Below are positions 6,196 through 13,984 of a DNA stretch of 17,338 bases, in pieces (position 1 is the first letter of the stretch; each line of letters begins with the position of its first letter). The position numbers were made by a program, and so were the translations under genes. The stretch spans positions 1 through 17,338 of the forward strand of contig JAHZDZ010000008.1 in NCBI GenBank assembly GCA_019422105.1, given 5' to 3'. The stretch comes from Bacillota bacterium. Its GTDB lineage: Bacteria > Bacillota > Clostridia > Lachnospirales > Anaerotignaceae. Under the pieces are notes generated by a model. It did no database searches, was not told the DNA's origin, and saw only the letters and a list, made by a program, of their open reading frames with translations.

Positions 6196-7242
6196 ATGAA
6201 AACAGAGGATTTTAATTACGAGCTTCCAAAGGAGCTTATTGCGCAGGAGCCGCTGAAGGACAGAGCAGCCTCAAGGCTTCTTGTTATGGATAAAAATACA
6301 GGGGAAATCAAGCACAGAACCTTTCGGGACATCAAAAAATTTCTGAGAAAAGGGGACTGTATTGTCATAAACGATACAAAGGTCATGCCAGCAAGACTTA
6401 TCGGTGAGCGCAAGGGAACCGGCGCCCGTGTGGAGATACTTCTTCTTGTCAGAAAGGATATGGATCAGTGGGAGGTTTTGGTACACCCCGGCAAGAGGGC
6501 CAAGCCGGGAGATACCATCGTTTTTGGCGGCGGCAGGCTTGAGGCGGAAATTCAAAGTATTGTGGAGGGAGGAAACCGCATCATCAAGTTCCATTATGAC
6601 GGTGTTTTTGAGGCCATACTGGACGAGCTTGGGGAGATGCCTCTTCCTCCCTATATTACCCATAAGCTGGAGGATAAAAACCGCTACCAGACAGTATATG
6701 CCAAGCACGAGGGCTCGGCAGCGGCGCCTACGGCGGGACTACACTTCACACCGGAGCTTTTGGATGAAATCAGGGATATGGGCGTATCCGTTGCGCATAT
6801 CACGCTTCATGTGGGCCTTGGCACCTTCCGCCCAGTGAAGGTTGAGGATGTGGACAAGCACGAAATGCATTCGGAATATTATATTGTGACGGAGGAGATG
6901 GCGGCGCTTATTAATTCCGCCCGTAAAAACGGGGGGAGGATTATCGCCATTGGCACCACAAGTGTCAGAACCCTTGAAAGCTGTGCTACAGAGGAGGGCA
7001 TTGTGCAGGCCAAAAATGACTGGACAAAGATTTTTATTTACCCCGGCTACAGGTTTAAGGCGGTGGACTGCCTTCTGACAAATTTCCATCTGCCGGAATC
7101 CACTTTGATAATGCTGGTTTCCGCCTTGGCCGGAAAGGAAAATATACTGCATGCCTATGATGTGGCTGTGAAAGAAAAATACAGGTTTTTCAGCTTTGGG
7201 GATGCTTCCTTTCTGACGGATTCCCTGGAGGAAAGGGAATAG
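6196..7242 (+). CDS. queA: S-adenosylmethionine:tRNA ribosyltransferase-isomerase
   Basis: QueA adds the ribosyl part of S-adenosylmethionine to preQ1 in tRNA to make epoxyqueuosine at the wobble position of GUN anticodons. The 348-residue length is standard. Family blocks are the N-terminal FNYELPKELIAQEP (6-19), DRAASRLLV, INDTKVMPARL, AAPTAGLHFTPELL, HVGLGTFRPV and the C-terminal TNFHLPESTLIMLVSAL. GGAGA sits 7 bases before ATG 6196, behind a strong promoter. It heads a three-gene run with a HAD phosphatase 10 bases later and rarA. The usual partners tgt and yajC are not beside it here. Identification is secure. Confidence 0.98.
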   Translation: MKTEDFNYELPKELIAQEPLKDRAASRLLVMDKNTGEIKHRTFRDIKKFLRKGDCIVINDTKVMPARLIGERKGTGARVEILLLVRKDMDQWEVLVHPGKRAKPGDTIVFGGGRLEAEIQSIVEGGNRIIKFHYDGVFEAILDELGEMPLPPYITHKLEDKNRYQTVYAKHEGSAAAPTAGLHFTPELLDEIRDMGVSVAHITLHVGLGTFRPVKVEDVDKHEMHSEYYIVTEEMAALINSARKNGGRIIAIGTTSVRTLESCATEEGIVQAKNDWTKIFIYPGYRFKAVDCLLTNFHLPESTLIMLVSALAGKENILHAYDVAVKEKYRFFSFGDASFLTDSLEERE

Positions 7243-7252
7243 GAGTTGTTCT

Positions 7253-8086
7253 ATGTATAAAATGGCGGTATTGGATATAGACGGCACGCTGGCGGATCCG
7301 CGGGGGAACATATCCACGGGGAACAGGGCGGCCATCAATAAGGCTGTAAGTATGGGCGCTGTAGTGACGGTCTGCACCGGCAGGAATATGAGAAAGGCAA
7401 TGCCTGTCATGAAAAAGGCGGGCATCAAAGCGCCTTTTGTCTGTATAGACGGTGTTGTGCTCTATGACCCGGTGAAGGGCTGTGTGCTGAAGGATTACAG
7501 GCTTGACGCGGAGGAAGTGGAGGGGCTTTTAAGCTGCGAAGGCATGAAGGACGCCTATATTGAGCTGTCCGACGGCTTTATCTATCACAAGTATATAAAA
7601 AACAGGGATATGCTTGCGTATGACCCTTTTAACCGACATGATTTTGCGGGAAGAATCAAAAGCTATTTCGGCGGCGCACGGTATTATAAAAGTCTCGCCT
7701 TTGCGGAGAAGTTTGAGGGGCCTGTCTACCAGATGGTTGTCGGGGCGCGGCCTGAAATTCTCAGCAACATAAAGCATGAGATTGGAAAAAAGGGGCTGAA
7801 GGGTGTTGATATTCGCGATACTATCATGAAGGATTTTCTTTTTCTAAACAGGAAGGGGATACATAAGGCCGCGGGAATCCGGCTTCTGTGTGATTACTAC
7901 CAGATTGATCCAAAGGAGGTTATCGCTGTGGGGGACGAGGAAAACGACGTGGAGATGATACAGATGGCCGGACTTGGCGTGGCCATGGGAAACGCCGTGG
8001 ATAATGTAAAAAAAGTAGCGGACGAGGTTACCCTTGACAACGGAAACGATGGCGTGGCAAGGGTTTTGGAAAAATATTTCCTGTAA
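7253..8086 (+). CDS. Cof-type HAD-superfamily hydrolase
   Basis: This is a Mg-dependent phosphatase of the HAD IIB (Cof) group, whose members act on sugar phosphates, pyridoxal phosphate or similar small metabolites. All four HAD motifs are visible in the 277 residues: nucleophile DIDGT with Asp8 and Asp10, motif II CTGR (41-44), the motif III lysine near 201 (LNRKGIHK), and GDEENDVEM (227-235). The cap domain lies between about 80 and 195. AGGAG stands 7 bases before ATG 7253 and only 10 bases after the queA stop, so translation is probably coupled to the same mRNA. The substrate cannot be deduced, and no functional link to queA or rarA is evident. Confidence 0.93.
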   Translation: MYKMAVLDIDGTLADPRGNISTGNRAAINKAVSMGAVVTVCTGRNMRKAMPVMKKAGIKAPFVCIDGVVLYDPVKGCVLKDYRLDAEEVEGLLSCEGMKDAYIELSDGFIYHKYIKNRDMLAYDPFNRHDFAGRIKSYFGGARYYKSLAFAEKFEGPVYQMVVGARPEILSNIKHEIGKKGLKGVDIRDTIMKDFLFLNRKGIHKAAGIRLLCDYYQIDPKEVIAVGDEENDVEMIQMAGLGVAMGNAVDNVKKVADEVTLDNGNDGVARVLEKYFL

Positions 8087-8121
8087 GGCAGCTTGGGCTT
8101 TGCGCAAAGGGGAGGGATTCT

Positions 8122-9477
8122 ATGGATTTATTTGAATACATGCATCAGGAAAAGGTAAAGACGGGCTCCCCTCTGGCGGCAAGGCTGAGGCCGACAACGC
8201 TGGAGGAGTTTGTGGGGCAGGAACATATTATAGGAAGGGGAAAGCTTCTCTACCGTGCCATTAAAGCGGACAAGCTCAGCTCCATTATTTTTTTCGGGCC
8301 GCCGGGGACAGGGAAAACAACCCTTGCAAAAATTATTGCCAATACGACAAAAAGCCGTTTTATGCAGTTAAACGCCACCACAAGCGGCATTAAGGATATT
8401 AAGGAGACTGTGGCTCAGGCCAGGGACGCTCTGGGTCTTGACGGAAAAAAAACTATCCTCTTTATTGATGAGATTCACCGCTTCAACAAAACCCAGCAGG
8501 ACGCCCTGCTGCCCCATGTGGAGGATGGCACCATCATATTAATCGGCGCGACGACAGAAAATCCCTACTTTGAGGTCAATAAGGCTTTGGTGTCTCGCTC
8601 TGTTCTCTTTGAGCTGAAGCCCCTGACAAAGGAAAACATAAAAACGATACTGCAAAACGCTCTTACGGATGAAGAGCGGGGAATGGGGAGCTACCATGCA
8701 AAGATAACGCCGGAGGCCCTGGATTTTCTGGCGGATATTGCAAACGGCGACGCCAGAAGCGCACTGAATGCCGTGGAGCTGGGTGTTTTGACAACGGATA
8801 AAAATGAAGAGGGAAAAATTGTCATTGATTTGCAGGTTGCCCAGGAATGCATACAGAAGAGGGCGCTGAACTATGATAAGGACGGCGACAATCATTACGA
8901 CACCATATCCGCCTTTATCAAGAGTATGCGCGGCAGCGACCCCGACGCAGCTCTCTACTATCTTGCCCGCATGATATATGCTGGGGAGGATCCAAAATTT
9001 ATTGCAAGGCGCATTGTCATCTGCGCTAGCGAGGATGTGGGAAACGCCGATCCCCATGCCTTGCAGGTTGCAGTTTCCGCTGCGTGGGCGGCAAATTTTG
9101 TGGGATTTCCCGAGGCCCGCATTATGCTTGCTCAGGCGGTGACCTATGTGGCCTGCGCACCCAAAAGCAACGCATCCTATATGGGCATCAATATGGCGAT
9201 GGAGGATGTGCAGAAGGTGAAGGTGAAAACCCTTCCCGACCATCTCAAGGACAGCCACTATCCGGGAGCAGGAGAATTGGGACATGGCCTCGGCTACAAA
9301 TATGCTCATGACTTTCCGGGGCACTATGTGAAACAGCAGTATCTTCCCGATGAGCTTGTGGGAAAAATTTATTATGAGCCCACCCAAAACGGCGTGGAGA
9401 AAAAAATCAGCGAGTCGCTGAAGCGGCTTCGGGGAACTGTCGGAAGCGGGGAGGAAGGCAGCCGCCTGAATGACTGA
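8122..9477 (+). CDS. rarA: Replication-associated recombination protein A (AAA+ ATPase)
   Basis: RarA (MgsA) is a clamp-loader-like ATPase that acts at stalled replication forks. The 451-residue protein has Walker A GPPGTGKT (59-66), Walker B ILFIDEIHR (112-120), sensor 1 GATTEN (142-147), and the C-terminal family region including EDVGNADPHAL and the SNASYMGINMAMEDV and LPDHLKDSHYPGA segments that distinguish RarA from other clamp-loader relatives. A GGGAGGG ribosome site precedes ATG 8122. It is 35 bases after the HAD gene and closes the operon at a strong terminator. No part is missing. Confidence 0.96.
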   Translation: MDLFEYMHQEKVKTGSPLAARLRPTTLEEFVGQEHIIGRGKLLYRAIKADKLSSIIFFGPPGTGKTTLAKIIANTTKSRFMQLNATTSGIKDIKETVAQARDALGLDGKKTILFIDEIHRFNKTQQDALLPHVEDGTIILIGATTENPYFEVNKALVSRSVLFELKPLTKENIKTILQNALTDEERGMGSYHAKITPEALDFLADIANGDARSALNAVELGVLTTDKNEEGKIVIDLQVAQECIQKRALNYDKDGDNHYDTISAFIKSMRGSDPDAALYYLARMIYAGEDPKFIARRIVICASEDVGNADPHALQVAVSAAWAANFVGFPEARIMLAQAVTYVACAPKSNASYMGINMAMEDVQKVKVKTLPDHLKDSHYPGAGELGHGLGYKYAHDFPGHYVKQQYLPDELVGKIYYEPTQNGVEKKISESLKRLRGTVGSGEEGSRLND

Positions 9478-9502
9478 TTATAATAGAATTTGCCGCCGGG
9501 TA

Positions 9503-9566
9503 AACGTCCTTTATCCATTCCGTTAGGCCATAGAAGGAATGGACAGGGGACGTTTTAATTATTTTT
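9503..9566 (+). terminator. Strong terminator after rarA
   Basis: Two stacked stems, AACGTCC/GGACGTT (9503-9509 with 9548-9554) and TCCATTCC/GGAATGGA (9514-9521 with 9536-9543), are followed by a T-rich tail. It closes the queA-HAD-rarA run. Confidence 0.85.
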
Positions 9567-9686
9567 GGGCAGCGGCAGTATGAGGCGGTTTATGCGAAAC
9601 TATTTGACAGTTCCAATATTCGGTTGTCGGGCAGGAAAAACAGCAGTTTGAATTCGCTGTTTCATTATATTTCAGGAGGAAACGAT

Positions 9687-10184
9687 ATGTTCAGGGAAAT
9701 GAGAAGAAGAAAACAGGTTTTGACGGAGGAGGCATGTGTTGCCGTTTTAAACAGAGAGACGTCGGGGGTACTGGCGGTATTGGGAGATGGGGATTATCCC
9801 TATGCGGTGCCCTTGAGCTTTGTCTATCATGACGGCAGACTGTATTTTCACTGTGCCAAATCGGGACATAAGCTGGATGCTATTGCCAAAAACAGCAGGG
9901 TGTCTTTTTGCGTTATCAGTCAGGATGATGTGAAGCCTGAGGAATATACAACCTATTTCAGAAGCGTAATTGTTTTTGGCAGAGCAAGGGTATTGGCGGA
10001 GGATTTGGAAAAGCGCAGGGCCATTGAGCTTCTGGTAAAAAAATATTCTCCGGATCAGGAGGATTGGTTTAAAGAAATTGAGGCTTCCTTCAAACAGGTA
10101 TGCATGGTAGAAATACAAATTGAGCATATGAGCGGGAAGGAAGCCATTGAGCTTGTCCGTATGAGAGAGAGTAAAAAGGGATAG
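9687..10184 (+). CDS. NimA-like pyridoxamine 5'-phosphate oxidase family flavoprotein
   Basis: The 165-residue protein belongs to the FMN-binding split-barrel group that includes NimA 5-nitroimidazole reductases. It shows the typical N-terminus MFREMRRRKQ, the barrel strands TSGVLAVLGDGDYPYAVPLSFVY (25-47), and the LYFHCAKSGHKLDAI segment (52-66) with the conserved His61 region. AGGAGG lies exactly 7 bases before ATG 9687; the frame stays open back to 9624 but that ATG has no ribosome site. The gene stands alone between two convergent or terminating signals. Members of this group are often annotated as nitroimidazole resistance proteins, but most are general flavoproteins, so drug resistance should not be assumed. 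Confidence 0.88.
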   Translation: MFREMRRRKQVLTEEACVAVLNRETSGVLAVLGDGDYPYAVPLSFVYHDGRLYFHCAKSGHKLDAIAKNSRVSFCVISQDDVKPEEYTTYFRSVIVFGRARVLAEDLEKRRAIELLVKKYSPDQEDWFKEIEASFKQVCMVEIQIEHMSGKEAIELVRMRESKKG

Positions 10185-10265
10185 AGGGGTAAAGGAAAGA
10201 CGGAAAGTACAGAATGTATTCAGGCCAAAGCTATGGATGTTGTCATTGAAGGAAGAAATAAAAGT

Positions 10266-10327
10266 CAACCGCACTATTATTCTGTGACGGCGGTTGAGCA
10301 CAAAAAAAGACAGGAGGAATCCTGTCT
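10266..10327 (-). terminator. Inverted repeats and terminator in the convergent spacer
   Basis: CAACCGC/GCGGTTG (10266-10272 with 10290-10296) is followed by AGACAGG/CCTGTCT (10308-10314 with 10321-10327). Read on the minus strand, the second stem runs directly into seven T, a good intrinsic terminator for leftward transcripts. On the plus strand neither stem has a T-run, so the NimA-like gene has no clear terminator of its own. Confidence 0.65.
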
Positions 10328-10401
10328 GAGTGTATCAAAAGAATCAAAGCGAGCGTTATACCTTTAAGCTTCCACATGGCAAGCCTTTAGAAAGCTTTCA
10401 T

Positions 10402-10475
10402 GGGTTCGGGGACAGAGTCGCTGATATTTTTAAAATCCAGCGTTTGCTTAAACTCGATTGCCCTTAAAAACAGGG
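10402..10475. repeat. Dispersed repeat family 2, copy 2
   Basis: It starts with GGGTTCGGGGACAGA (10402-10416), as at 5487, and continues with matching fragments GCTTAAACTCGATTG and AAAACAGGG in the same order and orientation. It lies in the spacer downstream of both the NimA-like gene and the helicase. Confidence 0.55.
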
Positions 10476-10486
10476 TAAATATATTT

Positions 10487-10516
10487 AAGGAAACCGCGTA
10501 AGTACGCGGTTTCCTT
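10487..10516 (-). terminator. Perfect 12-bp hairpin downstream of the helicase gene
   Basis: AAGGAAACCGCG (10487-10498) and CGCGGTTTCCTT (10505-10516) form a perfect 12-pair stem with a 6-base loop, 40 bases past the helicase stop. Leftward it is followed by AAATATATTT, a T-rich but broken tail. A 10-base inverted repeat GCTTAAACTC/GAGTTTAAGC (10446-10455 with 10540-10549) surrounds it. The rest of 10185-10556 holds no gene that I can support. Confidence 0.65.
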
Positions 10517-10556
10517 GTGGTCATGGGAAAACCCCTGAGGAGTTTAAGCCTCTCTG

Positions 10557-12164
10557 TTATTTCTTTTTATTTTTCTTTGCGGGCTCAATATTGACCTTTT
10601 TCCCCTTAATTTTGCTGTTTTTCATGCCTGTCACAACGTCCTTGGCGTATTCGCAGGGAACGTCTACAAAGGTGTACTCGTCAAAAATATCAATGGATCC
10701 GATTACTTTTCCGGGAATGCCCGTCTCTCCCGCAAGAGCACCTACAATATCCTTCGCACGGATTTTATCCTTTTTACCCATATTGATGAAAAGGCGTACC
10801 ATTCTTTCGCCGGAATCGCCGTAGCGCTGCGTCTCATTGACATTTAAATCCTCTATCAAATCGTCGTCGCTGCTGTCATCAGCCAAATGCATTTTTAAGA
10901 GTGCCGCCGCAATATCGATTGCCGCAATATCCTCTTCCACCATGGATTCGGCAATATTGATATATTTTGTGAGATGGCCTTCCTCAATGACGGCCTTAAT
11001 TTTGTCGATAAAGGCGTTGGTTTTAGCCTCCTCAATGTCGCTTAAGGTAGGCAGCTTCTGCTGTAATATTTTTGTTTTGGTGTAGCGCATGATGTCGCGA
11101 AGCTTATAAATTTCCTTGCCGACACAGAAGGTGAACGCCTTTCCGCTCTTGCCTGCCCTGCCGGTTCTGCCGATACGGTGTACATAATATTCCTCATCCT
11201 GGGGCAAATCAAAATTGAATACAATATCAACGTCGTCAACGTCAATGCCGCGGGCTGCAACGTCCGTTGCCACCAGTATCTCAATGGTTCCGTTTCTGAA
11301 TTTCTGCATTACCTTATCTCTTTGCTGCTGCTTCAAATCGCCGTGAAGGCCCTCCGCGAAGTAGCCGCGGCCCTGAAGCTGTTCCACAACCTCGTCAACC
11401 CTTTTTTTCGTATTACAGAAAACGATAGCGAGGGAGGGGTTATACATATCGATGATACGGGAGAGAGCTTCCAGCTTGGTTCTCTCCTTTACGTCAAAGT
11501 ATGCCTGCTCGATGCTTGGGACAGTCAGTTCTTTTCGGACGATTTTAATAAATTCGGGCTCTCTCAGAAAGCGCTTGCTCAAATCCAGTATTTCCCTGGA
11601 GAGAGTGGCGGAAAACATAATAGTCTGCCTCTCCTCGGGAATTTTGGTAAGTATTGTCTCAATGTCGTCGCGGAAACCCATGTCAAGCATTTCATCCGCC
11701 TCGTCCAGGACAACAAGCTTTACGGTTTCCATTTTCAACGTGCGGCGGCGCATATGATCCATTACTCTGCCGGGGGTGCCGATAATAACCTGTATGCCTT
11801 TTTTCAAAGCCATAATCTGTCTGTCAATGGGCTGTCCGCCGTAGATTGGAAGCACGCGGATATTGTCCTTGTACTTTAATAGCTTTCTGAACTCCTCGCT
11901 TACCTGTATAGCAAGCTCACGGGTGGGGCAGAGGATTACGGCCTGAAGGCTTCTGTCCTCAGGGTCAACCATCTCAAGACAGGGAATGCCGAAGGCAGCA
12001 GTTTTTCCCGTTCCTGTCTGGGACTGACCGATGACATCCCGGCCGCTCATGACAACACTTATAGACTGGGACTGTATGGGAGTAGCCTCCTCAAAACCCA
12101 TGTCGAGTACAGCCTTGCAGATTTCTGGTGACAAATTCATTTCTTCAAATTTCAAATTTTCCAT
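10557..12164 (-). CDS. DEAD-box ATP-dependent RNA helicase with DbpA-type RNA-binding tail
   Basis: This ATP-driven RNA helicase probably helps ribosome assembly or mRNA remodelling, as cold-induced DeaD/CshA/DbpA relatives do. In its 535 residues the helicase core shows the Q motif GFEEATPIQ (23-31), motif I SQTGTGKT (48-55), PTRELA (80-85), TPGR (130-133), DEAD (154-157), SAT (185-187), ATDVAARGID (299-308) and HRIGRTGR (329-336). A linker of about 100 residues, with an acidic SSDDDLIEDL patch, leads to a DbpA-like RNA-binding domain (about 456-527) and a lysine-rich end. AAAGGA stands about 9 bases before the ATG. The gene has its own promoter and a structured leader of about 300 bases, and is divergent from pheST. 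The choice between the names deaD, cshA and dbpA cannot be settled from this sequence. Confidence 0.95.
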   Translation of the reverse strand: MENLKFEEMNLSPEICKAVLDMGFEEATPIQSQSISVVMSGRDVIGQSQTGTGKTAAFGIPCLEMVDPEDRSLQAVILCPTRELAIQVSEEFRKLLKYKDNIRVLPIYGGQPIDRQIMALKKGIQVIIGTPGRVMDHMRRRTLKMETVKLVVLDEADEMLDMGFRDDIETILTKIPEERQTIMFSATLSREILDLSKRFLREPEFIKIVRKELTVPSIEQAYFDVKERTKLEALSRIIDMYNPSLAIVFCNTKKRVDEVVEQLQGRGYFAEGLHGDLKQQQRDKVMQKFRNGTIEILVATDVAARGIDVDDVDIVFNFDLPQDEEYYVHRIGRTGRAGKSGKAFTFCVGKEIYKLRDIMRYTKTKILQQKLPTLSDIEEAKTNAFIDKIKAVIEEGHLTKYINIAESMVEEDIAAIDIAAALLKMHLADDSSDDDLIEDLNVNETQRYGDSGERMVRLFINMGKKDKIRAKDIVGALAGETGIPGKVIGSIDIFDEYTFVDVPCEYAKDVVTGMKNSKIKGKKVNIEPAKKNKKK

Positions 12165-12466
12165 TCTTTAATTCCTTTCGATTCTGTAAGCCAATCGATA
12201 AGCATATTTATTTTCCGGCGTTCCTGATGAAAGCGGGAAGGGACGTCAAGTGTAAAAAATACTTTTATTCCATGCCGGCGACAAGTAAATCCGATTTTAA
12301 GATTTACGGATGGTCTTTGATAAAATACCATTATTCTAAGGTTGAAACATTTTCATTTCGATTTGTAAATAATCGCACTTATGCTTTGTGACTAGCTTTT
12401 GAGTGATAGTGATAACCGCTTTTCTATATTTTTTCCATAAAATATATTTTGTATACAAAAGCGGTA
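12165..12466 (-). promoter_or_regulatory. Long structured 5' leader of the helicase mRNA
   Basis: From the predicted start near 12466 to the ATG at 12164 there are about 300 untranslated bases. The 5' end would fold at once: AAAAGCGGT (12457-12465) pairs with ACCGCTTTT (12415-12423), enclosing a second stem of AAAATATA (12439-12446) with TATATTTT (12425-12432). Further in lie GTAAATC/GATTTAC (12285-12291 with 12301-12307) and a long-range CCGGC/GCCGG pairing. Long leaders are typical of cold-shock helicase mRNAs; regulation here is inferred. Confidence 0.55.
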
Positions 12467-12472
12467 ACTATT

Positions 12473-12501
12473 ACTATAACAATATTGCGGAGAAATTGCA
12501 A
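12473..12501 (-). promoter_or_regulatory. Promoter of the helicase gene
   Basis: Read on the minus strand, TTGCAA (12501-12496), 17 bases, TATAGT (12478-12473). It faces away from the pheST promoter about 40 bases to the right. Confidence 0.6.
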
Positions 12502-12542
12502 GTATACAGTATGGCTTATTTTTAAAAATCCGTATTTTCTCA

Positions 12543-12570
12543 TTGACTTTCCCTCAAAATGTGTTAAAAT
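12543..12570 (+). promoter_or_regulatory. Promoter of the T-box leader and pheST
   Basis: TTGACT (12543-12548), a 16-base spacer and TAAAAT (12565-12570) form a good sigma-A promoter. The start would be near 12577, just before the T-box stem I. Confidence 0.75.
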
Positions 12571-12576
12571 AGTATA

Positions 12577-12830
12577 AATTCATTTATAAAACAAATACTG
12601 TGAAAGCGCCAAGTAGGTATCTATGCGCCGTCAGAGAGAAAATGCCACCGGCTGAAAGCATTTTTCGCAACCATAGGATACTGAAATTTCCCGCCGGAGT
12701 TTATTTTCTGAAGCAGAGTAGGAAAATACGGTTGATGCACGTTACGCATTTTGAGTGCCTGTCAACCGGACAGGAATTTGGGTGGTACCGCGATAACCTT
12801 CGTCCCTTTTTGGGAGGAAGGTTTTTTTAT
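12577..12830 (+). ncRNA. T-box leader (phenylalanine-responsive)
   Basis: The T-box sequence TGGGTGGTACCGCG (12779-12792) is almost canonical and would pair with the CCA end of uncharged tRNA. It is followed by a terminator whose arms AACCTTCGTCCC (12795-12806) and GGGAGGAAGGTT (12812-12823) pair with one mismatch, ending in T7. Stem I features are present: an AGAGAGAA-type GA motif near 12633-12640, the ACCGGCTGAAAGC segment, and a candidate phenylalanine specifier TTC at 12688-12690 in ACTGAAATTTCCC. When tRNA-Phe is uncharged the antiterminator should form and pheST be read. The long open frame running through this leader is accidental. Confidence 0.93.
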
Positions 12831-12941
12831 TGCTTCGGTGCGCCTGTGGGCGGAGGGAAAGAAAGCTTCTCAAACAAACTACAGGAGCGGTTTTGGAAGG
12901 CTTTCACAGAAGGGAACATTTTAGCGAAAGGGGTTATATTC

Positions 12942-13961
12942 ATGAAGGAGCAGTTGAAGGAAATCCGTCAGAGGGCCAATGACACTTTAAAGGAAATCAG
13001 CCAGATGAAGGAATTGGAAGAGGTAAAGGTAAAATTTCTCGGTAAAAAGGGAGAGCTTACTTCTATATTAAAGGGCATGGGAAAGCTTTCCGCTGAGGAA
13101 AGGCCCGTCATCGGACAGCTTGCCAATGAGGTCAGGCAGGAGATAGAGGACAGGATAGAGGAGGCGAAAAAGGCTCTTCAGAAAAAGGAAATGGAGCTGC
13201 GCCTTGAGAGGGAGGCAATTGACGTTACAATGCCAGGTAAGCCATGCCCAAGCGGTCACAGGCATCCCATGAGCATTGTCATTGATGAAATTACTGACAT
13301 TTTTATCGGTATGGGCTATGAGGTTGCGGAGGGCCCCGATGTGGAGCTTGATTACTATAACTTTGAAGCATTGAATATACCAAAGGATCATCCTGCCAAG
13401 GATGAGCAGGACACCTTTTATATCAACAGGGATATTCTGCTGAGAACGCAGACCTCCCCTGTGCAGGTCAGGACAATGGAGAGCAAAAAGCCGCCTATCC
13501 GCGTTATCTGTCCCGGTACGGTTTACCGCTCCGATGAGGTTGACGCCACACATTCCCCTGTATTCCATCAGCTTGAGGGCCTTGTTGTGGACAAGGGGAT
13601 TACCATGGGAGATTTAAAGGGCGCTTTGGCTGTATTTGCAAAGGAGCTTTTCGGAGAAGATACATGGGTGCGCTTCAGACCGCACCACTTCCCCTTCACA
13701 GAGCCCAGCGCGGAAATGGACGTTACCTGCTTTGCCTGTGGAGGCAAGGGCTGCCGTGTCTGCAAGGGCGAGGGCTACATTGAGCTTTTGGGCTGCGGTA
13801 TGGTGCATCCCAATGTTTTGAGAATGTCAGGTATTGATCCTGAAATCTACAGCGGCTTTGCCTTTGGCATGGGTCTTGAGAGGGTTGCAATGCAGCGCTA
13901 TGGCATTACCGATTTAAGGCTTTTGTTTGAAAACGACGTTAAATTCCTGAAACAGTTTTAA
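12942..13961 (+). CDS. pheS: Phenylalanine--tRNA ligase alpha subunit
   Basis: PheS is the catalytic subunit of the heterotetrameric class II synthetase that charges tRNA-Phe. The 339 residues have the N-terminal coiled coil (about 1-90), the SGHRHPM entry to the catalytic core (104-110), motif 2 TVYRSDE with Arg196, FHQLEG (208-213), and motif 3 GMGLERVAM (309-317). A four-cysteine cluster C263, C266, C271 and C274 resembles a small metal site seen in a number of bacterial PheS proteins. I start at ATG 12942, 8 bases after AAAGGGG; the frame is open to 12600, but that stretch is the T-box leader and would make an oversized protein. pheT follows after 23 bases. Confidence 0.97.
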   Translation: MKEQLKEIRQRANDTLKEISQMKELEEVKVKFLGKKGELTSILKGMGKLSAEERPVIGQLANEVRQEIEDRIEEAKKALQKKEMELRLEREAIDVTMPGKPCPSGHRHPMSIVIDEITDIFIGMGYEVAEGPDVELDYYNFEALNIPKDHPAKDEQDTFYINRDILLRTQTSPVQVRTMESKKPPIRVICPGTVYRSDEVDATHSPVFHQLEGLVVDKGITMGDLKGALAVFAKELFGEDTWVRFRPHHFPFTEPSAEMDVTCFACGGKGCRVCKGEGYIELLGCGMVHPNVLRMSGIDPEIYSGFAFGMGLERVAMQRYGITDLRLLFENDVKFLKQF

Positions 13962-13984
13962 TTGAGAAGAAAGGAGAGAGAAAA

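Noticed and set aside
6739..7428. Open frame of 229 codons on the minus strand
   Set aside because: It is antisense to queA and the HAD gene, lacks a ribosome site and shows no recognisable domain.
8539..9387. Open frame of 282 codons on the minus strand inside rarA
   Set aside because: It is a shadow of a clearly conserved rarA reading frame, rich in Cys and His from codon reversal, with no start signals.
9604..9632. TTGACA upstream of the NimA-like gene as a promoter
   Set aside because: The -35 box is perfect, but nothing resembling a -10 box lies 16-18 bases downstream, so I did not list it.
11178..11879. Open frame of 233 codons on the plus strand inside the helicase gene
   Set aside because: It is antisense to conserved helicase motifs and has no ribosome site.
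12600..12941. N-terminal extension of pheS by 114 codons
   Set aside because: The stretch is the T-box leader with its terminator; the ribosome site and standard PheS length both point to ATG 12942.
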